DNA of 36,694 nucleotides from Condylostoma magnum. Lineage: Eukaryota > Ciliophora > Heterotrichea > Heterotrichida > Condylostomatidae. Both the position numbers and the translations under genes were made by a program. The notes beneath the pieces were generated by a model. That model saw nothing but the letters and a program-made list of their open reading frames with translations. It was not told the DNA's origin and did not search any database. The DNA lies in NCBI GenBank assembly GCA_920105805.1, contig CAKKTI010000206.1, positions 1-36,694 of the forward strand, given 5' to 3'. Below, in pieces: positions 1 through 11,258 of the stretch (within the stretch, counting starts at the first letter, position 1; each line of letters starts with the position of its first letter).

Positions 1-72
1 ATAAATAACTACAGCATAAAAGCTTAGTTAAAGTTTCTAAGAGTTATTTCGGAATAGATTGGAATTACCTAA

Positions 73-1242
73 TTAAATTTTCCATACTCTTACTTTATAA
101 TCTCTTCCACCTGATACTACTAGTTATTCACTTCTTGAAATGCAAACTGAGAATACATTGTTATCATGTTTTCCAATGATTTGGTTTCTGGATTGGTCTT
201 CTATTCCCCATACTCTTACTTGATTATCCTATCCACCTGATACTATTAATTATTCACTTCTTGAAATACAAACTGATTCTACCAAATCATCATGTTAACC
301 AATGATTCTACTGTTGCATGAGCTTTATAAGTCCCATACTCTTACTTGATTATCAAATCCACCTGATACTATTAGTTATTCACTTCTTGAAATGCAGACT
401 GATTCTACCCAATTATTTTATTATTGCATGGATTTTATAAATCCCATACTCTTACTTTCTTATCCTTTCCACCTGATACTACTATTTATTCACTTCTTGA
501 AGCGCAAACTGATATTACCTCAGTATTATGTTGACCAATGATTCTGTTTCTGGATGGGTTTTATAAGTCCCACAATCCTACTTTATTATCCCCTCCACCT
601 GATATTGCTATTTATTCACTCCTTGAAATGCAAACTGATCTTACATAATCTTCATGCTGACCAATAATTTATTATTTCTTCTTTCATTACTAAAATTATT
701 TTTGTTGTAATTCTAGTTTTCTTGCTTATTGTCTAATATGTTCTCCGGTTCTCATAATATTTGCTCATCTCATAATCCATTATAAACTTCTATTAGCTTG
801 TTCTTTCTAATCTGCTATAATAAAAAGAAGTTACTATTATATTTCTCTAAATGCCTTAAGTTTTACTTCCATCAAATCATTATAATTTACTCTTTATCTA
901 ATTGATTTATCTTAATCACTTAATTTGACCAAAGTATCTAAGTATTTCAGATCCTTTCTCTCTCATAAAATTATAAATCAAGGTGTTTATTGTAGATTAA
1001 CAAGTAACTGTCAATAATTGGCAAATTTGGAAGGCTCTTTTGAGCTTTATGAGTGGATCAACTCTTTCTAGATATTTTCATAGAGATCTTAAGTTGTCAT
1101 TGGTGAAGATTAAGCCCTTTAGAACACTTAAAACTTCATTGATATCTGGTCGTCTCATATCCTGTTAGTTTGCTTGATAGAATTATCAGAAATCAATACC
1201 AGCAATCAAGTTTCTGATGATTGTATTAATACAGTTTTCCAT
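73..1242 (-). pseudogene. Degenerate WD40-family copy A
   Basis: The start at 1242 gives the family N-terminus (MENCI...IIRNLIAGIDF), and the right-hand part follows the intact copies closely. The middle is decayed: around the segment matching the GEISWQLLF helix the reading frame is lost, and several pieces are missing relative to the copy at 7278. One blade near 400-430 has lost roughly half its length, so about five blades remain instead of seven. The reading ends at the TAA that follows VWKI, the same place as in the other copies. This is a host gene-family relic and probably not translated as a whole. Its 5' flank (1243-1500) still resembles the flanks of the other copies. Confidence 0.75.
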
Positions 1243-1739
1243 TTTTTATAAGATTGATGATATGAAGGCTATTGTAATATTTCTTCTGATTAAATGATAC
1301 GTTGTTGAGATTGTGCTATGTTTCTAATAGATTATTTAAAACTTATCCTGAGTTAAAAGAGATAAAGAGAAGTAAAAAGAATAGAAAGGCAACAATTGTA
1401 TATGATGACCAATACCTTCAAATAGATACTTATTACACAAGCTAGTATATTATCCAATACTTAATGATACTAGAGAATCTTTGAGAAATATTATGTTATT
1501 GTTTCTTGTATATTTTAGGTTATTTGGTGTTATAAAGTACTAAATAGTAAAGACTAATATAAGTTAACAGAAAATATATATACAACCTTGATAATTTTGT
1601 ATATTCTTTATAAATAACTTCAATTTATGAAATAAATAAAGAAGGAAAGTATTTTATACTAAAAAGCACTGTGCACACTCTAAGGTGTATGAATATGTAA
1701 GTGAATTACTAATATTAGTTTAATATAAAATTAACATTA

Positions 1740-2030
1740 TTGAAGAACTCATGTATAAATATATTATATAAAATTGATGATTAATTTATTGAGGAAACTG
1801 AATTATCAATATTCCTAAGCGAATATTAGAAATCGACTATTATTATGATTAAAAAGATTAGAGAAAGCCTTAATATGAAGAAATAGTTAACATAGAGCTG
1901 TTTAAATCAGGAAAAGATAAATAATTATTAGAGAACTAAAACAGTTAAAATGAATTATATTTCTTACTGTGAATTAATTTGGCAGACATATATTACTGAA
2001 TAAGGATTTTCATGCAATTCATATTCCCTT
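1740..2030 (+). pseudogene. Relic of unknown repeat family X, copy 3
   Basis: Read in one frame, this stretch gives a segment beginning FIEETELSIFLSEYQKS and, further on, KMNYISYCELIW. Both segments recur in the two minus-strand copies at about 4.0-4.75 and 8.9-9.6 kb. Conservation is seen at protein as well as DNA level, so the repeat descends from a coding sequence. Only the C-terminal half is visible here. Function is unknown and I recognise no family. Borders are approximate. The rest of 1243-2257 is AT-rich sequence in which I see no other gene. Confidence 0.4.
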
Positions 2031-2257
2031 AATATTTCAAACAATAAAGAATTATGCTTATATAAATAATTAAGATTTACTATAGCTTTTATTATGCTTC
2101 TTGTAAATACTCTATGCATAATCTATTTCTGTACTAAGTGGGAAATTATTATCAAGATATTATATAACTAACTTTATTAATACAACATAAAGACTTAAAA
2201 TGTTCTGCTCACGTTTCCAATAGTAAAGTTATTCGCGAAAATATTGAAATTACCTAA

Positions 2258-3757
2258 CTAGATTTCCCATACTCTTACTTTATTATCACCACCACCAGAT
2301 ACTACTAATTATTCACTTCTTGAAATGCAAACTGATTCTACCCAACCATCATGTTCTCCAATGATTCTGTTTCTGGATGGGTTTAATAAGTCCCATACTT
2401 TTACTTTATTATCTTCTCCACCTGATACTATTAGTTATTCACTTCTTGAAATGCAAACTGATTTTACACAATCACCATGTTCTCCAATGATTCTGTTTTT
2501 GAATTGGCTTTATAAGTCTCATACTCTTACTTTCTTATCCTATCCACCTGATACTACTAATTATTCACTTCTTGAAATACAAACTGATAATATTCAACCA
2601 CTATGTTTACCGATGATTCTGTTTCTGGATGGATTTTATAAGTCCCATAATCTTACTTTCTTATCAAATCCACCTGATACTACTAATTATTCACTTCTTG
2701 AAATACAAACTGATAATACGCAATGATCATGTTTACCAATGATTCTATTTCTGGATGGGTTTAATAAGTCCCATAATCCTACTTTATCATCATATGCAAT
2801 TCCAAACATACATCTATCTCTACTTCCACCCGATACTACTAGTTGTTCACTTCTTGAAATACAAACGGTGAATACATGAGAATTATGTTGGCCAATTATT
2901 CTGTTTCTGGATGGGTTTTATAAGTCCCATACCCTTACTTTATTATCCTATCCCCCTGATACTACTATTTATTCACTCCTTGAAATGCAAACTGATCTTG
3001 CCCGCTTATCATGTTAACCAATTATTCTATTTCTGGATGGGTTTTTTAAGTCTCATAGTCTTACTTTCTTATCACCTCCGCATGATACTACTAGCTATCC
3101 ACTTCTTGAAATACAAACTGATGATACCTCTTGATCATGTTGACCAATTATTCTTTATTTCCACCTTCGTTACTAGAATTATTTTTATTGTAATTCTATT
3201 TGTCTTGCTTAATGTCTTATGTAATCTCCAGCTTTTTTTACAGCTCTCATTGGATTAACTCTTTAACATCTCATAATCCATTCTAAACTTCTATTAGCTT
3301 GTTCTTGCTGATCTGTTCTGATAAAGAGAAGTTACCATGATATTTCTCCAAAGGTTTTAAGCTTTACTCTAATCAAATCATTAGAATTCACTCTTTATAT
3401 GATTTCTTTAGCTTAATGACTTAATTTGATCAAATCATCCAAATATTTTAGATGCTTGGCTTTAATCTCATTTTCTCTTATATAGTCAAAAATCAAGGTG
3501 CCTATCGTAGATCAGCAAGTAATCGTGAACAGTTGGCAAATTCGGAAGGTTCTTTTGAGCTTTATGAGGGGATCAGCTCCTTCTAGATTCTTCCATAGAG
3601 CTCTTAAGTTGTCTTAGGTGAAGGCTTAGCCCTTTAGAATGCTTAAGACTTCACTTTTGTCTAACCCTTCCATATCCTACTGATATACTTGGTATAATTC
3701 ATCGAAATTAGCTCCAGCGATCAAGTTTCTGACGATTGGTTCAATGCAGTTTTCCAT
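2258..3757 (-). CDS. WD40-family protein B, seven-bladed
   Basis: An open frame of 500 codons in TAA/TAG=Gln, TGA=Trp code. The start at 3757 gives MENCIEPIVRNL, the common family N-terminus. About 200 helical residues with no P-loop or known domain are followed by seven WD40 blades of the form SVCISRSEQLVVSGG-x-D-x-KVRVWDLQNPSRNRIIG-x-HD. At least two TGA codons fall on the Trp of the WD motif (complements of tctcat near 2517 and 3054), which supports Trp decoding; one more replaces a Gln after ITC. One blade (around 2790-2835) carries a loop insertion after SGG. The chosen stop is the TAG after VWEI, at the end of the last blade; reading on to the next TGA would add about 100 low-complexity residues. 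If TGA were only a stop, this would be a pseudogene. Confidence 0.75.
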
Positions 3758-3960
3758 TTTTTTATATAAAATTGATAAGATTATTCTAAAGGTCATTGTT
3801 TCTTCTTATTATATACAATAATTGTATCTTGTTGATATTGTGTTGTGTTTCTGATAGATTATTCATAACTTTTACTTTATTATAGGTTTAATCAAACATT
3901 TTAAGCATTTGAACTGTATTTAACCTTTATCTATAATATCATATCAATGCTAGTTGTTTT
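3758..3960 (-). promoter_or_regulatory. Shared 5' flank of the WD40 family
   Basis: The sequence directly upstream of copy B contains a run (about 3800-3870, with tgtgttgtgtttctgataga) that recurs upstream of copies A (1260-1330) and D (11280-11450) and, without a gene attached, at 9660-9760. Conservation outside the coding region suggests either a retained promoter or simply that whole gene-plus-flank units were duplicated. No individual transcription-factor site can be named. Confidence 0.35.
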
Positions 3961-4750
3961 ATTGAATGAATTAAATCTTGGAATAAATGTAAAATATTAT
4001 ATGAGTAAGTTAGTTAGATATCCTTTTAAATTCTGTCATTTTCCATTTGGTGTACTTGCCTTAAATTCTTAATAAAGTCGATTATTCAATGAGTATAGAC
4101 ATTTTATGATAAAGTAAGATCGAATAGGTCTTAATCATTTATATATACTGATGATAGTTGTCATTATTATATTGAGAAATCAATTAAAAATGCATATGAA
4201 TTACAAGTTAGAATTATTTATTAATAATATCTAGCAATCAATCCATAGTAAGAAATATAATTCATTTCAATCAAATCTTAGTCTCTAGTAATTTTTTATA
4301 TTATCTCTACTTTAACTGTTTCTTCACATCAAAACTTTCCCTTATCCTTTTTAATCAAATTGAGAGTGGATTCATAACATTTGCTTAGAAGTATTGGTAA
4401 TCCAGTTGCCTCAATAAGTTAAACATTAGTTTGCATAATATATTTATGTATCCTAACTCTTTTACTTAATCTCTCTTTTCATCGATTTCTTTGTTAGTTT
4501 TTTCTATATACATGTGCATTGTAGAGCTTTTTTAGCATTCGTATTTGGGATCTATTTAATACTAAATTCGATACAATTTACGTAATTAATTAGGCTCATT
4601 CCTTATATAATAGATGTTTTCATTGTATTCTATATCTAATAAGAAGTAAATAGTTTCCCAGAGATATTTGGCAGCATTATAAGTGATAGCTATCTAAATA
4701 ACGATTTCCCATAAATATTAAAAGTATCACTATCATTAACAATTCCATAG
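3960..4750 (-). pseudogene. Repeat family X, copy 1
   Basis: This stretch of about 0.8 kb is repeated in the same orientation at 8860-9640, with part of it inverted at 1740-2030. On the minus strand the conserved blocks translate to similar peptides in both long copies: NAAKYLWETIYFLLDIEYNE followed by YIRN, then LIEATGLPILLSKCYES, then MNYISYYGLIARYY. The blocks are not in one uninterrupted frame here, so this is probably a decayed gene. No known domain is recognised. 4751-5592 is AT-rich DNA with short pieces of the same flank-type repeats (for example near 5140-5180) and no gene that I can support. Confidence 0.45.
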
Positions 4751-5592
4751 AAGAATAAATTGAAAATACTAAAATCTGAGTATACGGGCATACAACTATT
4801 TAAAATTATCTGATTTTCTATCCAATGAATTTATTATTGCCTATCTTCTTACTGACTACCTTTTTATAGATTTATTCAATCCTACAGTACTCAAATTAAA
4901 TAATAAATCTTTATATTTTAAGTGTTATTATGATCAAAGATCTACCTAGCTAGTTGTAAAATATGATTAGTGTTATCTTGTTAATTAGTCATAATATGTA
5001 TACTAGGCACATCGATCTTGTTTTAAAGCAGTATTTATTTTAATAACTACCTGCTAGTACATGAATTTGTTCCTATATTTTTAGCTTTTCTATTTTGGTA
5101 AGAATTTCCTTCCTAGTTTATCATCTGTTTCTCTATAATATACATGCTAGTTATTTTATTCCATTAAGTGAATTGCATCAATAAAACATATTGAGCATTG
5201 TATAGTAGTTAAGTTATTATCTAACACTATATAATATTTAGGCTGTCATTATGATGTTTATTAATTAAAAGGTTATTTTAATGCAGAGCTTACAGCTGAT
5301 TTCGATTACTACACTTTCTTCAATCTTTAATAGTTGACATTTGTATTAAATTACCTAAACTAGTGCCTACTATATTGCTAATTATGTACTTTTATAATCA
5401 TTTACCCAATTTAAGCTCAATGCATCTTCAAGGAATACAAAGGCAATTTCATATTTATCAGTTAGATAAATTTGTAGTTTCTAAGTTAAAATTGATAAAT
5501 AACTATAGATAGAAGTTATCTACAATTCGAAAGATATTTAACGATAGATTTTATCAACTTTCTAAATTGCTTAAACCATTCTAATAATTTAA

Positions 5593-6996
5593 CTAAATTT
5601 CCCATATTCTCATTATCTTATCAATTCCACTCGTTACTACTAATTGCTCACTTCTCAACACGGAAACTGATGAAATCCCTAAATCATGCTTACCAATAAT
5701 TCTATTTCTGAATGGGTTTTGCAAGTCTCATAGTCTTACTTTCTTATCTGCTCCCCCTGATACTACTAGCTCCTCGCTTCTTGAAATACAAACTGAGCTT
5801 ATATCAGAATCATGTTTACCAATTATTCTGCTTCTAAACGGGTCTTGCAAGTCTCATACTCTCACTTTATAATCAAGTCCTCCAGACACGACTAAGTTCT
5901 CCCTCCTTGAAATGCATACTGATTATACTACATAATCATGGTAACCGATTACTCTGCTTTTGGACGGGTTTTATAAGTTCCATAGCCTTACTTTATAATC
6001 TTATCCACCAGATGCTATTAGTTGTTCACTTCTTGAAATGCAGACTGATTCTACCCCGAAATCATGCTGGCCAATGATTCTGCTATTGGATCGGTTTTGT
6101 AAGTCCCATGCTATAACTTTTCCATCTACTCCTCCAGATACTATTAGTCGCTCGCTTCTTGAGATGCAGATTTATGATACGTAATTACTATGCTTTCCAA
6201 TGATTCTGTTTCTGGATGGGTTTTGTAAGTCCCATACTCTTAACTTGCAGTCATCTCCACTGTATACTATTAGATGCTCGGTTCTGGAAATGCAAACTGC
6301 TAATATATCATGATCACTCTGGCCGATTATTCTGCTGTTGTGGGGATTTTGCAAGTCTCATGCTTTTAATTTCTTAAATCTCATGCTGGATACTACTAGT
6401 TGCTCACTTCTTGGAGTGTAGATTGAGAGTATTTGACCGTTACTTTAATCAATTATTCCTTGTTTAAATTTTGGTATGGTTTATTGTTACTAGTTTTTCT
6501 ATAGTTCTATTATCCTTGCCTAGTAATTTATGTACTCCACAGCTTTAATTTAATTAATTAATGCACTTTTCATGATTAATTGTAAGATTTAACTAGGTTT
6601 CTGATCTGCTCTAATCAGAAGTTATTGTAATATTTCTCTGAAAGGTTAAAGATTGATAAAGTCTTTTAGACTTACTCTTTATAGTTCTATATCTAGACTA
6701 ATTAAGTTACCCAATAGATCTAAATGTTTTAGATATTCAGCTTTAATTACATACCTGTTGTTATGCATAAAGGCTTAGAATATGATTGTTAATAATTGGC
6801 ACATTTCAGAGCTTTTTATAACGTTGGATACTAGATTATTTCATAGAGTTATTGATTTGTTCTTTTATGAGCTCTGTATGCTTAGAGCCTTGTTTATATT
6901 AGGTTATTCTATATATTGTGTATTTAACCATTAGAAAGATTCAGAATTGGCTCTAGCAATACAGTTTCTAGCAATTGAGTTGATACATTTTTACAT
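5593..6996 (-). CDS. WD40-family protein C, divergent seven-bladed
   Basis: An uninterrupted reading of 468 codons from ATG 6996 to the TAG after IWEI (or 481 codons to TGA at 5554-5556). The N-terminal domain is clearly related to the other copies but much diverged (MQKCINSIARN). Seven blades follow, with the consensus SVCIS, SGG, RLWDLQNP. All four internal TGA codons that I find lie on conserved Trp positions: 6841-6843 (LWNNL in the N-domain) and 6358-6360, 5854-5856 and 5728-5730 (the WD Trp). This copy uses more CAA and CAG for Gln and is the oldest-looking member. It is head to head with the copy at 7278, with 281 nt between start codons. Confidence 0.8.
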
Positions 6997-7277
6997 TTTT
7001 ATATTAACAGGTAATTCACCTGCGTTGTATGGTACTTAAAAATAATTATTTAAGTATTGCTTTTAATAGTACAGCCCTTATGCTGATGTTAGCACTTAGA
7101 GATTATTTTGGTTTATTCCTAAATAGTTCTATTAATACGCATAATTTTTACATAATAAGAAATTAATCAGTCAAATTTAACTAGCTTCCATACTTTTACT
7201 TGATTATTCTGTTCCCTTGTTTGTATAAGGAATCTTAATATGGGCTTTGATCAGTCTCGTCAATTTTATATAAAAAA
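6997..7277. promoter_or_regulatory. Divergent intergenic region between two WD40 genes
   Basis: Two complete family members begin on opposite strands at either side of this 281-nt AT-rich gap, so it probably carries both promoters. The strip just upstream of the + gene (tatataaaaaaatgg) matches the immediate upstream of copy F at about 35435. No other motif is evident. Confidence 0.4.
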
Positions 7278-8771
7278 ATGGAAAATTGTATCAAACCAAT
7301 CGTCAGAAACCTGGTAGTTGGAATCGGTTTCTAATAAATCTACTAAGCAAATCAGGAGGATATGGGATGGCCAGATAAAATTGAAATTCTAAGTATTCTG
7401 AAAGGCCAAATCTTCACCAAAGACAACCTAGAAGCTCTATGGAAAAATCTAGAAAGAGCTGATCCACTCATAAAGCTCAAAAGAACATCCAAGATTTGCC
7501 AACTATTCACAATTACTTGCTAGCCCGTGATAGACAACTTCATTGATGATTTTATGAGAGATAATGAAATCAAAGTAAAGTATCTGAAATACTTAGATAC
7601 CTTGGTCAAATATAGTAATTAAGCAAAAGAAATCTTATAAAAAGTGAATCCTGATCATTTGATAGGAGTAAAACTTAAAACCTTTGGAGAAATATCATGG
7701 CAACTTCTCTTTATCAAAACAGATCAGAAAGAACAAGCTAATAGAATTCTATAATGGATTATGAGATGTTCAAGAGTTAATCCAATGAGAGCTGTAGAAA
7801 AAGCTGGAGAATATATTAGACATTAAGCAAGACAACTAGAATTACAATAAAAATAATTCTAGTAGCAAAAGGTGAAATAAGGAATAATTGGTAAACATGA
7901 TAATGCGATAAAATCAGTTTGCATTTCAAGAAGTGAATAATTAGTAGTATCAGGTGGAAGGGATAAGAAAGTAAGAGTATGGGACTTATAAAACCCATCC
8001 AGAAACAGAATCATTGGAGAAAATGATAATATTGTAAAATCAGTTTGCATTTCAAGAAGCGAGTAACTCATAGTATCAGGTGGATATGATAAGAAAGTAA
8101 GAGTATGGGACTTATTAAACCCATCCAGAAACAGAATCATTGGAGAACATGATGATTGTGTATCATCAGTTTGCATTTCAAGAAGTGAATAATTAGTAGT
8201 ATCTGGTGGTGGTGATTATAAAGTAAGAGTATGGGACTTATAAAACCCATCCAGAAACATAATCATTGGTCAACATGATGGTTGGGTAAAATCAGTTTGC
8301 ATTTCAAGAAGTGAATAATTAGTAGTATCTGGTGGATATGATAATAAAGTAAGAGTATGGGACTTATAAAACCCATCCAGAAACAGAATCATTGGTCAAC
8401 ATGATGGTTGGGTAAAATCAGTTTGCATTTCAAGAAGTGAATAATTAGTAGTATCTGGTGGATGGGATTATAAAGTAAGAGTATGGGACTTATAAAACCC
8501 ATCCAGAAACAGAATCATTGGAGAACATGGTCACTGTGTAAAATCAGTTTGCATTTCAAGAAGTGAATAATTAGTAGTATCAGGTGGATATGATAAGACA
8601 GTAAGAGTATGGGACTTATAAAACCCATCCAGAAACAGAATAATTGGTAAACATGATGGTTGGGTAGAATCAGTTTGCATTTCAAGAAGTGAATAATTAG
8701 TAGTATCAGGTGGAGGTAGAGGTAGATGGTCAATTGTATATGATAAGACAGTAAAAATATGGGTAATTTAG
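7278..8771 (+). CDS. WD40-family protein, complete seven-bladed reference copy
   Basis: 498 codons from ATG 7278 with no internal TGA and many in-frame TAA/TAG read as Gln. Residues 1 to about 195 form an alpha-helical domain (MENCIKPIVRNL, LWKNLERADPLIKL, CQLFTITC, GEISWQLLFIKTDQKEQ, VEKAGEYIRHQARQLELQQKQ) with no Walker motif and no family that I recognise. Seven blades then repeat with a strict 126-nt period, the SVCIS codons starting at 7914, 8040, 8166, 8292, 8418, 8544 and 8670. Blades are almost identical except at IIG-x-HD-xx-V-x-S and SGG-x-D-xx. The last blade has a loop insertion (GGRGRWSIVYD). The chosen stop is TAG 8769-8771 after KIWVI, where every complete copy has TAA/TAG; otherwise the frame runs to TGA 8838-8840. 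Beta-propeller binding is expected; the ligand is unknown. Confidence 0.88.
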
Positions 8772-8859
8772 TTAGATAATTCTAATCTGTTTCGAAATAA
8801 CTTTAATTATTGCTAATATAAATCTCAATTAAATACTTGAAGCCTTTAACTTGTATTGA

Positions 8860-9640
8860 GCTTTTATCTAAAATATTACTTGAATTATTATACTCAATAA
8901 ATTGAATATTGTAATGTATATAAATATTATATGGAAACGTTAGCTAGATATCTTTTTAAATTCTTTATTGCTCATCTCATATTTGATGCATTATCCTTGA
9001 ATTATTATTGAAAGTCAATTATTCAAGGGATTTTTTAATTTCATAATAAGCAGAATACAATCTAGAATAAGTTTTAATCATTATGCTAGTGATTATAGTT
9101 ACCATTAAAAAAAATACTTGATTTATGAGATTAATCTTTACTCAATAGTATTTATTTGATGAATAAATTCATAGTAAGAAATATAATTCATTTCAATTGA
9201 ATTTTAGCTTTCTAGTAATTACTTACACTATCTTTTCTTGATTTAAATATCTCTACTTTTCTTCGTATTAAGGCTTTCTTTATCTTTTATAATCAAATTA
9301 ATGATAGATTTCTAATATTTGCTTAGAAACGTTGATAACTCCGTTTCCTCAATAAATCTATATTTATGTATACTTAATGTATCTTTATTAATCTTTTTAT
9401 GTTGATACTCATATCTGTGAGCTAGTTTCTCTATAGATTAGTGTGCTGTTAATATATAGCATTCGTATTTGAAGTCTAATCTATACTGAAATCCATTTAA
9501 CTGACATAATTAATTATATTCCTTATATAAACAATGTTGTCATTGTATTCGATATATAATCATAAGAACAAAGCTTCCCAGGGATATTTGACAGCATTAT
9601 AAGTGGGAGTATCTGAAGAGCAATTTTTTATAAGTATGAA
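8860..9640 (-). pseudogene. Repeat family X, copy 2
   Basis: A direct repeat of the 3960-4750 unit. Minus-strand peptides include NAVKYPWEALFLWLYIEYND, then YIRN, and further on FIEETELSTFLSKYQKS and NLIIKDKESLN, matching copy 1 and copy 3. The reading frame is not continuous over the whole unit. It lies directly downstream of the + strand WD40 gene, as copy 1 lies beside copy B, so the two families seem to have been duplicated together. Confidence 0.45.
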
Positions 9641-9659
9641 AAGCCTAATAATTATTAAA

Positions 9660-9900
9660 GACTAGTGTAATGTTTTACCTTTTATGATTATATACACTAT
9701 TATTGTATCTCGCTGGTATTGTGCTGTGTTTCTGACAAATTATAACTTATACTTTATTCTGAATTTAAAGAGATGAAGTGGAATCAAACAAATTGAAAAG
9801 CAATAATGGCATATCATTTGTTGTTTTTGAGTGCTAATATTTTATACATTATTCAAATTATTACACAATCTAGCATATTTTATCATGATAATTTAGAAAA
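9660..9900 (-). repeat. Orphan WD40-gene 5' flank
   Basis: This stretch matches the flanks just upstream of copies A, B and D (attgtatctcgctggtattg, then tgtttctgaca), but no N-terminal domain follows it. It is therefore left over from a lost family member or from recombination between copies. Confidence 0.4.
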
Positions 9901-9934
9901 TAAAGTTATGTTGGAATAAATTAGAATTACCTAA

Positions 9935-11258
9935 CTAAATTTCCCATACTCTTACTTCGTTATTAACACCATATAAACCTCCACCACCTGATACTACTAA
10001 TTATTCACTTATTGAAATGCAAACTGAGTATACACTACTATCATGTTCTCCAATGACTCTGTTTCTGGATGGGTTTTATAAGTCCCATACTCTTACTGTC
10101 TTATCACCACCACCTGATACTACTAATTGTCCACTTTTTGAAATGCAAACTGATTATACCTCTTTATAATGTTTACCAATGATTCTGTTTCTGGATGGGT
10201 TTTACAAGTCCCATAATCATACTAAATCACCTCCACCCGATACTACTAGTTATTCACTTTTTGAAATGCAATAAGTCCCATACTCTTACTTTCTTATCCC
10301 ATCCACCAGATACTACGATTTATTCATTTCTTGAAATGCAAACTGATAATATCCAATAATCATGTTTACCAATGGTCCTGTTTTTGGATGGGTCTTATAA
10401 GTCCCATACTCTTACTTTATTATCATCTAAAAATACACCTCCCCCTCCACCACCTGATACTACTAGTTATTCACTTCTTGAAATGCAAACTGAGTTTACA
10501 TAAGAGCCATGTTTACCAATTATTCTGTTTCTAGGTGGGTTTTATAAGTTCCATATTCTTACTTTCTTATCAAATCCACCTGATACTACTAGCTGCTCAC
10601 TCCTTGAAATGCAAACTGATCTTACCTAATTATCATGTTGGCCTATGATTCCTTATTTCCACTTTTGTTTTTATTTGAATTACTTTTGTTGTAATTCTAT
10701 TTGTCTTGCTTAGTATCTTATGTATTCTCCAGCTTTTTCTACAGCTCTCATTGAATTCACTCTTGAACATCCCATAATCCATCATAAGATTCTGTTAGCT
10801 TGTTCTTTCTGATCTGTTCGAATAAAAAGAAGTTCCCATGATATTTCTCCAAAGGTTTAAAGCCCTACTCCTATCAAATCATCAGGATTCACTCTTTATA
10901 TGATTTATTTAGCTTAATCACTTGATTTGACCAAACCATCCAAGTATTACAGATATTCGGGTTTAATCTCATTCTCTTTCATAAAGTCATAGATGAAGGT
11001 ATCTATCGTAGGTTGGCAAGTTATTGTGAACAGCTGGCAAATTTGGAAGGTTCTTTTGAGTTTTATGAGTGGATCAACTATTTATAGATTTTTTCATAGA
11101 GATATTAGGTTGCTTTGGGTGAAGAGTTAGCCCTTTAGAATGCTTAGTATTTCACTGTTATCTGGCTATCCCATATCCTGCTGATTTGCTTTGTAGAATT
11201 ATCAGAAATCAATGCCAGCAACAAGGTTTCTGACAATCGGCCCAATACAGTTTTCCAT
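9935..11258 (-). pseudogene. WD40-family copy D, one frameshifting deletion
   Basis: The N-terminal domain from ATG 11258 is complete and close to copy F (EYLQYLDGLVKSSDQAK). Three blades follow in frame. At about 10267-10272 the reading jumps from WDL of one blade directly to CISKSEQ of the next. The lost piece is not a multiple of three, so the last blades are out of frame; the length of 1324 nt is also not divisible by three. One blade contains a glycine-rich loop insertion (SGGGGGGVFLDD, about 10430-10460) and the last contains another (GGGGLYGVNN). TGA occurs on Trp in the N-domain LWKNL. It is either a young pseudogene or an assembly error in a repetitive gene. Confidence 0.7.

Noticed and set aside
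2325-2726. A 133-residue standard-code ORF on the + strand, repeating LFLDGFYKSHTLTFLS-like units
   Set aside because: It is the antisense of WD40 blades in copy B; the repeats mirror the 126-nt blade. The same applies to the ORFs at 2911-3258 and 27821-28054 (+) and 36061-36549 (-).
73-3757. Treating all TGA-containing WD40 copies as pseudogenes
   Set aside because: TGA falls on the conserved Trp in these copies and in unrelated genes, so copies B, C and E read whole. Only copies with frame loss (A, D, G and the small relics) are called decayed.
7914-8797. Regularly spaced direct repeats, at first sight like a CRISPR or satellite array
   Set aside because: The 126-nt unit is a WD40 blade in a continuous reading frame. 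There are no spacers, and the organism is a eukaryote.
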